A stretch of DNA of 37,378 bases, taken from positions 1 through 37,378 of the forward strand of contig NZ_JAMGBF010000155.1 in assembly GCF_023516615.1 (NCBI RefSeq). The letters are read 5' to 3'. Shown here one piece after another: positions 15,063 through 23,396 of the stretch. The DNA comes from Streptomyces panaciradicis (GTDB taxonomy: Bacteria > Actinomycetota > Actinomycetes > Streptomycetales > Streptomycetaceae). How positions within the stretch are numbered: position 1 is the stretch's first letter; every line of letters starts with the position of its first letter. The notes under the pieces are model-generated. The model had not been told where the DNA came from. It made no database searches and saw only the letters and a program-made list of their open reading frames with translations. The position numbers and the translations under genes are program-made.

Positions 15063-15806
15063 ATGCGCATCGCAGTCGCCGGAGCAACCGGGAACATCGG
15101 AGCCCGCACCGTCGCCGTTCTTGAGCAGGCCGCACACGACGTCGTACGGATCAGCCGCTCGCACGGCATCGACCTGATCAGCGGGGACGGCCTCGACACC
15201 GCACTGATCGGCGTCGACGCCGTCGTGGACGCCACAAGCCACGAGACAGCCGACCGGGAGGAGGCGGTGGCCTTCTTCGGCGCCGCCACCTCTAACCTGC
15301 TCGCCGCCGAGGAGCGAGCCGGTGTCCGTCACCACGTGCTGCTCTCGATCGTCGGCATCGACCGGGTGGACGGCAACGCCCACTACGCCGGCAAACGCGA
15401 GCAGGAGCGCCTCGTGGCCGAGGGCCCGACACCGTGGACGATCGTTCCTTTCACGCAGTTCCACGACTTCGCCGCAACGGTGACGAGCTGGACCGAACAC
15501 GACGGCGTCGCCACCATCCCGCCGCTGCTCGTCCAGCCGATCGCCCCCGCGGATGTCGCCGGCATCCTCGCCGAGATCGCCACGGGCGCACCGCAGGGGC
15601 GCTACCGCGACGTCGCCGGCCCGGAACCGCAGGACCTGGTCGACATGGCCCGGCGCACCAATGACGCGCGCGGACACGCGGTCAAGCTGGTGCCCACCTG
15701 GTCATCGCTGCTCGGTCCGGAGATGGCAGGCGACGTCCTCCTGCCCGGCAAGGACGCCCGCATCGCGCCGACCACCTTCGATGACTGGCTCGCAGATCCC
15801 CAATAG
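15063..15806 (+). CDS. NAD(P)-binding SDR/NmrA-like protein
   Basis: The 247-residue protein starts at ATG 15063, eight bases after GGAGGAG. The frame is open upstream, but that part spans the promoter and operator. MRIAVAGATGNIGARTVAVL is a Rossmann GxxGxxG motif. VDAVVDATSH and HHVLLSIVGIDR follow as the central strands, and YAGKREQERLV includes the YxxxK pattern of atypical SDRs. WTIVPFTQFHDFAATV and the C-terminal substrate part are NmrA-like. It probably reduces or senses a small electrophile, like the gene at 11375. The shared operator type suggests joint control by the MarR protein. Confidence 0.85.
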   Translation: MRIAVAGATGNIGARTVAVLEQAAHDVVRISRSHGIDLISGDGLDTALIGVDAVVDATSHETADREEAVAFFGAATSNLLAAEERAGVRHHVLLSIVGIDRVDGNAHYAGKREQERLVAEGPTPWTIVPFTQFHDFAATVTSWTEHDGVATIPPLLVQPIAPADVAGILAEIATGAPQGRYRDVAGPEPQDLVDMARRTNDARGHAVKLVPTWSSLLGPEMAGDVLLPGKDARIAPTTFDDWLADPQ

Positions 15807-15808
15807 CG

Positions 15809-15943
15809 TCATCCTGCCCAGCCCCCGGGCAGCTCCCCGCTGACCTTGAGCACTCTTCCGTGCCGGTAGCGCTCACGAAGCCGAGTGGTCGGCAGGGTCA
15901 TCCCACCGGCGATCAATCCGGCCACGACGCTGAAGAATGTCAC
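15809..15943 (-). CDS. 44-residue microprotein convergent to the SDR gene
   Basis: The GTG at 15943 has GGAAGGAGA about six bases upstream, one of the best ribosome sites in the window. The product starts VTFFSVVAGLIAGGMTL, one hydrophobic helix, followed by a basic stretch (TTRLRERYRHGRVLKV) and ends GGWAG. Its stop is two bases from the stop of the SDR gene. No family is recognised. The helix-plus-basic-tail layout suggests a membrane-associated regulator. Confidence 0.6.
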   Translation of the reverse strand: MTFFSVVAGLIAGGMTLPTTRLRERYRHGRVLKVSGELPGGWAG

Positions 15944-16379
15944 GGCTCGTCTCCTTCCAACCAGGCGGCGGCTCCGCCTGGGCTCCCGTCCGGCGCAACC
16001 GTCTGATCTCTAGGAGTCAGCAGCAGCCCGGACCTTGAGGACCGCAGCCGGGCTCCGCGGTGAAGGGCTCAAAAGGTGCTGCCTGACTGACCTGTCCCGG
16101 CGGGTCCCGGCAAGGGTGACGATCGCCGCAAGGGAGGGGGTCGCCGCGATCCTGGTCGCGCCGCCGGCGTCTGCGCGCACCTGCGGGGCAGCGATGGTCA
16201 GGCTGCACGACGCCCCCGGGCCGTCACTGTTCACGATCACCTGACCCGACGACCACAAGGCCGATTGCGGCACGGCCTCATCGCCGTGCCGGGGCGGCCG
16301 GACCGCATTACGGCCTCAGCCTGGCCGGGGCCGTGCGCGGTGAACGGGAAGAGCACGGACGACCGGATCGGGAGCGGAC
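15944..16379. other. Stretch without a convincing gene
   Basis: Opposing frames at about 16010-16273 (minus) and 16035-16244 (plus) are open, but neither has a ribosome site or a recognisable product. The stretch lies next to the DUF6262 relic and may be old mobile-element debris. Confidence 0.4.
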
Positions 16380-16715
16380 AGCCCATCGCGCAACTGCCGG
16401 TTTTCCAACACCAGTTGGTTGACCACGCTCGCAGCAGCCCTTCAACGTCGGCGCGGAGCTGTTCGAGCTCGGCTTGTCCTTCTCATGAAGCTCCTTGAGG
16501 CGCACAACCTGTTTGCGGAGCCGGATCTCGGCGTCCGTGCGCCGTCCGCGATCCTTGACCTTGGCGGAGAACTCGTTCTTCAGGTCGAGATGGCGCTGGG
16601 TGAGGGGCGTTACGAGGGACACCGGCCTCGACGGCGAGGGCCACCACGGTCAGTGCTCCGTTGGAGCGCTCCCTGCCACGAGTCTGATTGCGCGGAAGGG
16701 CCCTGACCGGCCAAA
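16380..16715 (-). pseudogene. Frameshifted DUF6262-type gene (integrase companion)
   Basis: Four minus-strand pieces in changing frames line up into one protein: RSNGALTVVALAVEAGVPRN; then TQRHLDLKNEFSAKVKDRGR continuing RTDAEIRLRKQVVRLKELHEKDK; then ELEQLRADVEGLLR; then VVNQLVLENRQLRDG. An N-terminal helix-turn-helix-like part followed by a long coiled coil is the pattern of DUF6262 proteins, which sit beside tyrosine integrases in actinobacterial mobile elements. At least three frameshifts separate the pieces, so it is dead. No integrase is visible nearby. Confidence 0.7.
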
Positions 16716-16946
16716 CCAAGGGCCATCACCCCTGGCTCATATGCCCGATTCCCCAGGACCTCTGCATGGTCCACTCACCGTCGAGGTCCGTCCCCCACGG
16801 CGGTTCCGGCCGCGTGACAGTGCCAACTGCCGTGTCGCAGCTCACCGCACCCGTTGTGGGTGCCGCAGGAGTGACAGATGCCGCGCCCAGATGCCGACCA
16901 TCGCAAGCCGTCGGGGCGCCTCGTGAGACGCCCTTCCGAGGGCCGC
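16716..16946. other. Downstream region of the ThuA-ricin gene
   Basis: There is no gene here. GGGCG and CGCCC around 16914-16932 could form a weak terminator stem just beyond the stop at 16947. Confidence 0.4.
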
Positions 16947-18191
16947 CTACGAAGGCAGCGCCCAATACTGGTTGGCCGCCCCGGTGCAGGACCAGATCTG
17001 CAGTCGCGTGCCATTCACCGAACTCTGCCCTGTAGCGTCGAGGCACTTACCGGACTGCGGATTGACCAGAGCCCCATTCGCTCCTGGCTGCCAGATTTGC
17101 GAGCCGGTGCCGTTGCAGTCGTACAACTGGACCTTGGTGCCGTTCGCTGTTCCGGCGGCCATGACGTCCATGCATTTGCCGAACGCGGTCAAAGTGCCCG
17201 AGCCGGTCACCGTCCAGGTCTGGGCGCCGGTCCCGTTGCAGTCATAGAGCTGTACCGCTGTGCCGTTGGCAGTGGTCCCACCGGCTACGTCGACGCATGT
17301 GCCGCCGATGCCGCGGATGGCTCCCGTCGCGGTGTGCGGTGGGGTGACCGGACCCGCCTGCCCTGCCGCCCACTTGATCTCCTGAAGCAGAAGCTGATTT
17401 TGCTGGGCGCTGGCGAAGGTCGACGACAGGGCGGTGTTGGTCGCGTAATCCATCGCATTGTGACCGAAGTTGTTGTAGACCATGCGGTAGTTGCGGTTGG
17501 TCCAGACGATCGGATAGGAGCCGCTGTACCAGGTCTGGTCGGGGTCGGTGCCGATGGGGAACGTGGACTGGTCCATGGACGCCAGGATGTCGATGGCAGG
17601 GTTGCTGCGTAGGTCGCTGGACCAGCTGTACCACTCGCTGACCGACGAGGTGATCGTGGCGGGCAGGCCCGCGGTCGCCGCGTGGGAGGCGTCCTCTATG
17701 CGCAGCGTCTCGGAGGTGGGGCCCCATGTGTTGCTCTTGAACGTGCCGGTGCCGAGGAAAGTGTTGTGATACCAGGGCCAGTCGCTGGTGTCGTCGTTGA
17801 AGGCCGAGACGTGGAAGCCGACGAATCCGCCACCACCAGCCATGTAGGCCTGGAAGGCCTGCTGTTGGGATGCGGTGTGCGGGTAGTCGTCCAGGAACAT
17901 GACCACCTGATACGAGGCGAGGTCGCTCGCGTTGAGTCGACCCCAGTCCGTGGTGGCGGTATAGGTGAACCCCGCCTGCGTTCCCGCCTGCGGAAACCAC
18001 GCGTTGGCCTCGTGGTCGAAGCTGATGTGCGCCGCGTCGTACGTACCGTCGTAGAAGGCCAACACCTTGAACGGGGTGGCTGCTTGCGCCCGGTATGCCG
18101 GGCCGACCAGGAGGCCGGCGACCACGATCAACAGGGCCAGAAGTTTCGAGACGGTGCGAGCCGAGCCCGTGTGCGCGCTGAATCCGGTCAT
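16947..18191 (-). CDS. Secreted ThuA-domain protein with ricin-type lectin domain
   Basis: The 414-residue protein starts at ATG 18191, seven bases after AGGAAGG. The signal peptide is LLALLIVVAGLLVGPAYRAQA (cut near residue 38). Residues 40-265 form a ThuA-like domain: FKVLAFYDG, YQVVMFLDDYP, GGGGFVGFHVSAF, YPIVWTNRNYRMVYNNFGHN. After a short linker, residues 288-414 form a ricin B-type beta-trefoil with three repeats marked by QTW, QIW and QYW and by CVDV, CMDV and CLDA. The lectin part should bind polysaccharide. ThuA domains occur in sugar-utilisation proteins, but their chemistry is poorly defined. A secreted carbohydrate-processing role is likely. Confidence 0.85.
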   Translation of the reverse strand: MTGFSAHTGSARTVSKLLALLIVVAGLLVGPAYRAQAATPFKVLAFYDGTYDAAHISFDHEANAWFPQAGTQAGFTYTATTDWGRLNASDLASYQVVMFLDDYPHTASQQQAFQAYMAGGGGFVGFHVSAFNDDTSDWPWYHNTFLGTGTFKSNTWGPTSETLRIEDASHAATAGLPATITSSVSEWYSWSSDLRSNPAIDILASMDQSTFPIGTDPDQTWYSGSYPIVWTNRNYRMVYNNFGHNAMDYATNTALSSTFASAQQNQLLLQEIKWAAGQAGPVTPPHTATGAIRGIGGTCVDVAGGTTANGTAVQLYDCNGTGAQTWTVTGSGTLTAFGKCMDVMAAGTANGTKVQLYDCNGTGSQIWQPGANGALVNPQSGKCLDATGQSSVNGTRLQIWSCTGAANQYWALPS

Positions 18192-18399
18192 GCAGAGGCC
18201 TTCCTCGTGTACAGCTCGTGGGGGTCGGAGTGCCTGCTGTGCTCGAATCAGAAGTCTAAATCGTGTTCATGTCCATGCCCATAGGTCTGAACCAAACACT
18301 TCGCCGCCGCCCATCGGCAGGCCGCATCTCACGCTCGTCGGCAACCCCTGCTGCCAACACACCGAAGAGGGGTCCGATTTGTTTCCCGGTCGACCGCAC

Positions 18400-18527
18400 A
18401 GCCGGGGAGCGGCCGGCCCAGCAGACGGCCCGACATGCTCTTCACCGACCGTGGCTACGACCAGGACACATACCGGTGGCCGCTGTGGCCGCGCGGCACG
18501 CACCCGGCCATCGCCGAGCGCGGCCGG
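18400..18527 (+). mobile_element. Transposase C-terminal scrap (IS5-type DDE)
   Basis: A plus-strand frame reads RPSRRPDMLFTDRGYDQDTY and then LWPRGTHPAIAERG, matching the segment just after the second catalytic Asp (TDRGYD) of IS5-family transposases. Both ends are missing, and no terminal inverted repeats are visible. At 18527 it joins directly to antisense ABC-exporter sequence. Confidence 0.65.
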
Positions 18528-18872
18528 TTTCACATCCTTGAAGCGCACCGACGCCGGACCCGGCAGCGCTGCACCCTGCCGGGGCAGGGCCTCCTTCGGC
18601 CCGGCAGCCGGCTCCGTCGCCAAGCGTTCCACCCGCTCGATCCGGGAGATCGCGGCTTCCCCCTCCTGGTGGTGCGAGACGGCATCGACCAGCCTGGACA
18701 CCGGCTCGATCAAGGAGAAGAGGTACAGCAGGAACGCAATGAGGGTAGACACGGGGATCTGCCCCGACGCCACCCGTGCGCCGCCGACACCGAGCACAGC
18801 CAGAAAGGCCGGCTGTACGGCGAGTTCGTCCGCCGAGCCCGCCGCTGCCTCCCACTTCGCGCGATGCGCCGG
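18528..18872 (-). pseudogene. Truncated ABC exporter (membrane-to-ATPase junction only)
   Basis: About 115 residues match the end of a type-I ABC exporter membrane domain: AKWEAAAGSADELAVQPAFL, then GARVASGQIPVSTLIAFLLY, then LFSLIEPVSRLVDAVSHHQEG. The linker to the ATPase follows and ends in VRFKDV, the first strand of the nucleotide-binding domain. All ATPase motifs are lost where transposase sequence begins at 18527. The N-terminal four or five helices are also missing: a TGA at 18873 precedes the match. This is a relic of a multidrug-type exporter. Confidence 0.75.
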
Positions 18873-19088
18873 TCAGTGGGCAAGTCGGCCTGCGCCCGTG
18901 GCGAGGGTGTGTACCAACGCTTCGCAGGCCTCGGGATGGGCGACGATCAGGGCGAAGGCGCAAGCCGCCAGCGTCAGGCCGAGGAACTCCAGGACCTCGC
19001 CCTTGCCGGAGGCGACGTCGGAACCCGGCACGTCGGCCACTGACCCCAGGGAAGTGCCGGTCTCCTTGTGTCGTGCACGCTGTGTCAT
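18873..19088 (-). CDS. Small hypothetical protein in frame with the ABC relic
   Basis: The ATG at 19088 opens a 71-residue frame with one hydrophobic helix (FLGLTLAACAFALIVAHP) and ends LAH. After its TGA the same frame runs straight into the ABC exporter fragment. It may be an independent small membrane protein or part of a rearranged exporter N-terminus. The ribosome site (AAGG, eight bases upstream) is modest. No family is recognised. Confidence 0.4.
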   Translation of the reverse strand: MTQRARHKETGTSLGSVADVPGSDVASGKGEVLEFLGLTLAACAFALIVAHPEACEALVHTLATGAGRLAH

Positions 19089-19301
19089 GCCTCCAGCCTT
19101 GAGGCCCGGTCGCCTCCGGCCCATCCGGCAACTGACGGTCCCACCCCCGCCGGGCGGCTGAAAAGGATCCACCTCCGGTAGCACGGGACCGGTCGGGACA
19201 CGACTTCGCCGGCCGGCCGGGCGATACCCGCCGACCGGCGGGGGGCGTCACCGAGGACTGCCGGATGGGCCGTCGCCTGACGTCCACGCGACATTCTCCG
19301 T

Positions 19302-20532
19302 ATGACCCAGACGCAGCCACCGCAGGAGACCTCACCGCCACACCCCCGAACCTCCCCCGAGTCCGCCGTGCCGGACACGTCCGGTGTTTCGACGGGACGC
19401 CTCGTCGGGGTGGATCTGGCCCGCGCGCTGGCGGTGTTCGGCATGTACGTGGTGCACATCGGCCCGCCTCTGTCCGCCACGCACGGCGTCGCGAGCCGGA
19501 TCTGGTACATGTCGGACGGCCACTCGTCGGTCCTGCTCGCCACCCTCGCCGGATTCTCACTGATGCTGATCGCCGGCCGCCGCGAACCCGAAACCGGCTT
19601 GGCCGGACGGCAGGCGAGGGCCCGCATCGCGATCCGGGCCGTCATCCTGTTGGCTCTGGGCACCGCGATGGCCATGGAGTACGGAGGAGTGATCATCCTC
19701 GGCTTCTACGGCGCGTACTTCCGCCTCGCCCTGCCCGCTGGTGAAACTGCGCGCCGGGACCCTCGCGATCGTCGCGGCCGCGTTCGCCCTCCTCAAACCA
19801 CAGTTGGCATTCGTCCTCACCTCGCCGCTGACAGAACTGGTCCAGCAGGGCATCAACGCCTACGACCCGCTCCGCCGCCTCAGCGAGGTGGGCATACTCG
19901 ATCTGCTGCTCACCGGCTTCTACCCGGCGCTCACGTGGATGTCGTTCGTGATCGCGGGCATAGCGATGGGCCGTCTCGACCTGTGCTCCGGCGCTGTCCA
20001 ACGGCGTCTGGCCGCGCTCGGCGCCACCCTCACCGTGACCGCCTACGGCATGTCCTTGCTGCTCGCCGGCAAGGACGCACTGCGGAGCCTCACGGAAGAC
20101 GGGCCATCGTCCAGCGGCTCGGGTGCGATGCCGCCCGACGGCGGGTCGGTCGCCGAGATGTCCGCATCGTTTCTCCTGAAGGCCGGGCCGCACAGTGGCA
20201 CCACCTTCGACATCATCGGCAGCGTCGGAGTGGCGATCCTCGTGATCGTGGGCGCGGCGGTGGCGCTGGACCGCCTGCCGCGACCGCGCCGCCTGGCGAA
20301 CCCCGTCATCGCCGTGGGCACCATGTCCCTGACCGCGTATGTCGGCCACTTCCTCGCCCAGTCCGTGCTGTCCCCCCCCGCCCGGACAGGGACCCAGCAG
20401 GCCTGGGTGCCGCTGCTCATGTACGTCCTCGGGGCGATCGTGTTCGCCGCCGTCTGGTCACGCTTCTTCCGGCGCGGTCCCCTGGACTACCTGCTGAACG
20501 CCGCAACCAAGCCGGCGAAGCACATCCCATGA
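19302..20532 (+). pseudogene. DUF418-type membrane protein with one frameshift
   Basis: The first part (ATG 19302) reads GRLVGVDLARALAVFGMYVV, then SDGHSSVLLATLAGFSLMLI and ILGFYGAYFRLALP. Around 19728-19738 the frame shifts by one base, and the protein continues LVKLRAGTLAIVAAAFALLK to NPVIAVGTMSLTAYVGHFL and RRGPLDYLLNAATK. Joined, this is a full-length, roughly 400-residue multi-helix protein with the DUF418 C-terminus (GPLDYLL) and an HGSNAT/DUF1624-like N-terminus, a family thought to move acyl groups or solutes across the membrane. One extra base in CTGCCCGCTGG explains the break. Everything else is intact, so the event is recent or a sequencing error. Confidence 0.8.
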
Positions 20533-20886
20533 CACCCGGCCGGGGGCCTTCGCGCCCCACCTCGGCACGGACCGCCCACGGAACCAGCCCCCTCAAGGGA
20601 CGATGGGCTGTGCCCAGAACAACAGGTTCGCCGCTGCCCAGCACCTGCGCGAAGGTCGACGACCACCCTCCGCCCGTCACCGCTCACGCCCCCGGCAGGT
20701 CTCCCCCGCAGTCGGGGCCGCTCCCTCGCATTCCGCTCCGGGCCCAGCCGGGCGCGTCCCGGTCGTGCGTGTGGCGCTCCCGACTCCGAAGCCCTGCTGA
20801 ACGTGCCCCCACCCGGCGACAATCGTGCCGGACGGATCATCCGAACGGTCCGCCATCGCGCGACAGGTACCGGTGGCGGGATTTCC
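20533..20886. other. Intergenic region before the serine hydrolase
   Basis: GGGGC and GCCCC at 20543-20558 may form a short terminator for the DUF418 gene. The rest has no convincing gene and should carry the promoter of the gene at 20887. Confidence 0.45.
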
Positions 20887-22539
20887 ATGGAAGGCATGCC
20901 CCCACTCGACAGCGCATGCCACCGGCCCCTTCGCTCCGCCGCGGCACTGGGCCTGGTGGCGGCGCTGGCCGTCGGCTGCACCGGGGCCGACGCCGACACC
21001 ACCGCCACCGCCACCGTCGGCCGTGCGGCCGTCCAGACGTCACCGTTGCCCACCGTCCCACCTGCCCAGCCACCGTCACAGCTCACCCGGGCCGAGGTCG
21101 AGACCGCGGTGAGCCGGCTGGACGGCGTGGTCCGGGACGCCATGCGCCGCACCGGTGTACCCGGAGTCGCCGTGGGCGTGGTGCACGACGGCAAGGTGCT
21201 GTATCTGAAGGGGTTCGGCGTGCGGAAGGCAGGCACGAAGGACCGGGTCGGGGCGGACACCGTCTTCCAGCTCGCCTCGGCCTCCAAGCCCCTTGCGTCC
21301 ACCGTGGTCGCCGCGGCGGTGGGCGAGAAGACCGTCGCCTGGGACGACCCGGTCGTCAAGCACGACCCCGGCTTCGCCCTCAAGGATCCTTGGGTCACCC
21401 GCCATGTCACACTGGCCGACCTGTTCTCGCATCGCAGCGGCCTGCCCGATCACGCCGGAGACCTTCTGGAGGACCTCGGCTACGACCGCTCGTACGTCCT
21501 GAAGCACCTCCGCTACCAACCGCTCGCCCCCTTCCGCGCCCACTACGCGTACACCAACTTCGGGCTGACCGAGGCCGCCGTCGCCGTCGCGGGTGCTGCG
21601 GGGACGAGTTGGGAGAAGCTGTCCGCCGAGAAGCTGTACCGGCCGCTCGGCATGAATTCCACCAGCTCTTCCTTCGCCGACTACGAGAAGGCGGCCGACA
21701 AGGCCTCGTTGCATGTGAAGACCGGGGACACCTGGCGTGCCGAGCACGTGCGCGACGCGGATGCCCAGAGCCCGGCGGGCGGGGCCAGCTCCACGGTCCG
21801 GGACATGACGAAGTGGCTGCGCCTGCAGCTGGGCAACGGCTCCTTCGAGGGGCGGCAACTCGTCGACGCCGACGCGCTGGATGAGACCCACCTGCCCCAC
21901 ATCGTCTCCGAGCCGCCGCACGCGCCCGCGGGCAGGGCCGGGTTCTACGGGCTCGGCTGGAACGTGGGCTACGACGACCGGGGCAGGCTGAAGCTCAGCC
22001 ACTCCGGCGCCTTCGCGCTGGGCGCAGCCACCAACGTCACGCTGTTGCCCTCGGAAAAGCTCGGCATCGTCGTGCTCACCAACGGCGAGCCCATCGGCGT
22101 ACCAGAGGCGATCGCCAATACGTTCCTCGACACCGCGCAGACCGGCGGGCCGACCGTCGACTGGCTGACGTTCCTCGGACCGATCATCAAGCAAGCGGCG
22201 GCAGGAGAACGCTCACCGGTCGACTACGACAAGCCTCCGGCCTCCCCCGCACCGGCCAAGGCGACCAGCGCCTACACCGGGACCTACGCCAATGAGTACT
22301 ACGGCCCGATGACCGTCAGCACCCAGGGCGGCGAACTCACCATGCAACTGGGGCCCAAGAAGCAACGCTTCGTCTTGCATCACTACGACGGTGACACCTT
22401 CAGCTACCGCACCACCGGCGAAAACGCCGTCGACTTGTCCGGCGTGACGTTCACGGTCGGGTCCGGCGGACGCGCCGTCAAGGTCCGGGTCGAGAACCTC
22501 GACACGACCGGCCTGGGCACCTTCACGAGGAACGACTAG
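20887..22539 (+). CDS. Lipoprotein serine hydrolase of the beta-lactamase/PBP4* type
   Basis: Start chosen at ATG 20887, where a lipoprotein signal begins: hydrophobic ALGLVAALAVGC with the lipobox Cys near residue 31. The enzyme is then anchored outside the membrane. All three motifs of class C beta-lactamase-like hydrolases are present: SASK (Ser131, Lys134), the Tyr-x-Asn motif in HYAYTNFG (about 222-224), and HSG in KLSHSGAF (about 380). Family members are D,D-peptidases, esterases or peptidases. The substrate is open. The last 100 residues (YTGTYANEYYGPMTV onwards) are a separate beta-domain seen in many of these hydrolases. The ribosome site is weak. Confidence 0.85.
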   Translation: MEGMPPLDSACHRPLRSAAALGLVAALAVGCTGADADTTATATVGRAAVQTSPLPTVPPAQPPSQLTRAEVETAVSRLDGVVRDAMRRTGVPGVAVGVVHDGKVLYLKGFGVRKAGTKDRVGADTVFQLASASKPLASTVVAAAVGEKTVAWDDPVVKHDPGFALKDPWVTRHVTLADLFSHRSGLPDHAGDLLEDLGYDRSYVLKHLRYQPLAPFRAHYAYTNFGLTEAAVAVAGAAGTSWEKLSAEKLYRPLGMNSTSSSFADYEKAADKASLHVKTGDTWRAEHVRDADAQSPAGGASSTVRDMTKWLRLQLGNGSFEGRQLVDADALDETHLPHIVSEPPHAPAGRAGFYGLGWNVGYDDRGRLKLSHSGAFALGAATNVTLLPSEKLGIVVLTNGEPIGVPEAIANTFLDTAQTGGPTVDWLTFLGPIIKQAAAGERSPVDYDKPPASPAPAKATSAYTGTYANEYYGPMTVSTQGGELTMQLGPKKQRFVLHHYDGDTFSYRTTGENAVDLSGVTFTVGSGGRAVKVRVENLDTTGLGTFTRND

Positions 22540-22643
22540 TGTCCTGTGCCCTGTGTGGAGTTACGGCGCCCCGGCCACGAAGGTCCCGCCGTGCGCGGCG
22601 AGGTTGCGGCCGAAGTGGTCGTCGGGAGTGGAGGGTGGCCAGC

Positions 22644-22657
22644 GGCCTGTGCAGGCC
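22644..22657. terminator. Small hairpin between convergent genes
   Basis: GGCCT and AGGCC form a 5-bp stem with a 4-base loop between the hydrolase stop (22539) and the response-regulator stop (22746). It is a weak candidate. Confidence 0.3.
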
Positions 22658-22745
22658 GACCGGACCCCCGTCGGGCATACGGACTGGATTCGGATCGACG
22701 CGGGTGTCGTTGCGCCGGGGGGCCGACTTCACCGTCGTGGCCGGC

Positions 22746-23396
22746 TCATGTGGTGAGGTCTGCGTCGCGGGCCACGAGGGCGGCTTGGACGCGGTTGCTG
22801 ACGTCCAGTGCGGTCAGGATGCGGCTGACGTGGGCTTTGACCGTGCTCTCGCGCATGGTGAGCCGGGTGGCGATCTCGGCGTTGGTCTCGCCGCGGGCGA
22901 GGAGCGCGAGTACGTCGCGCTCGCGTGGGGTGAGCCGGTCGATGCGGGCCTGGGCCTGGACCGCCTGGGGCCGGGTGGTGGCGTGGTAGCGGTCGATGAG
23001 GCGGCGGGCCGCTGTGGGGTGGAGCATCGCGGAACCGGCGGCCACCAGGTGGACGGCGCGCAGGATCTCGGCCGGGTCGGTGTCCTTGAGGAGGAAGCCG
23101 TCGGCTCCGGCGCCGAGGGCGTCGTAGACGTACTGGTCGAGGTCGAAGGTGGTCAGGGTGATGACCTTCGGCGGGTGGGGCAGCGCCCTCAGCCTGGCGG
23201 TGGCGGTGATGCCGTCCATGTGGGGCATGCGCACGTCGACGAGGGCCACGTCGATGCGGTGGGCGCCGGCCTGCTCGATGGCCTGGAGGCCGTCGGCTGC
23301 CTGGGCGACGAGCTCGATCTCCGGGTCGCTGTCGAGGAGGTCGGCCAGGCCGAGGCGGACCAGGGCGTCGTCGTCGACGATCATTGCGCGGATCAT
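22746..23396 (-). CDS. NarL/FixJ-type response regulator
   Basis: The 216-residue protein has a receiver domain (MIVDDDALVRLGLADLL, phospho-acceptor Asp54 in ALVDVRMPHMDG, Lys in FLLKDT) and a LuxR-type helix-turn-helix (LTPRERDVLALLARGETNAE through STVKAHVSRIL). Its ATG overlaps the TGA of the kinase gene in an ATGA arrangement, so the two are translated together. Targets are unknown. The neighbouring serine hydrolase runs convergent and need not be controlled by it. Confidence 0.92.
   Translation of the reverse strand: MIRAMIVDDDALVRLGLADLLDSDPEIELVAQAADGLQAIEQAGAHRIDVALVDVRMPHMDGITATARLRALPHPPKVITLTTFDLDQYVYDALGAGADGFLLKDTDPAEILRAVHLVAAGSAMLHPTAARRLIDRYHATTRPQAVQAQARIDRLTPRERDVLALLARGETNAEIATRLTMRESTVKAHVSRILTALDVSNRVQAALVARDADLTT

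Noticed and set aside
16010..16273. 87-codon minus-strand frame
   Set aside because: No ribosome site, no family, and the opposite strand is equally open.
19302..21884. 860-codon frame as one protein
   Set aside because: Only the first 145 residues look like protein. After about 19730 the true coding frame changes, so the long frame reflects the frameshift.
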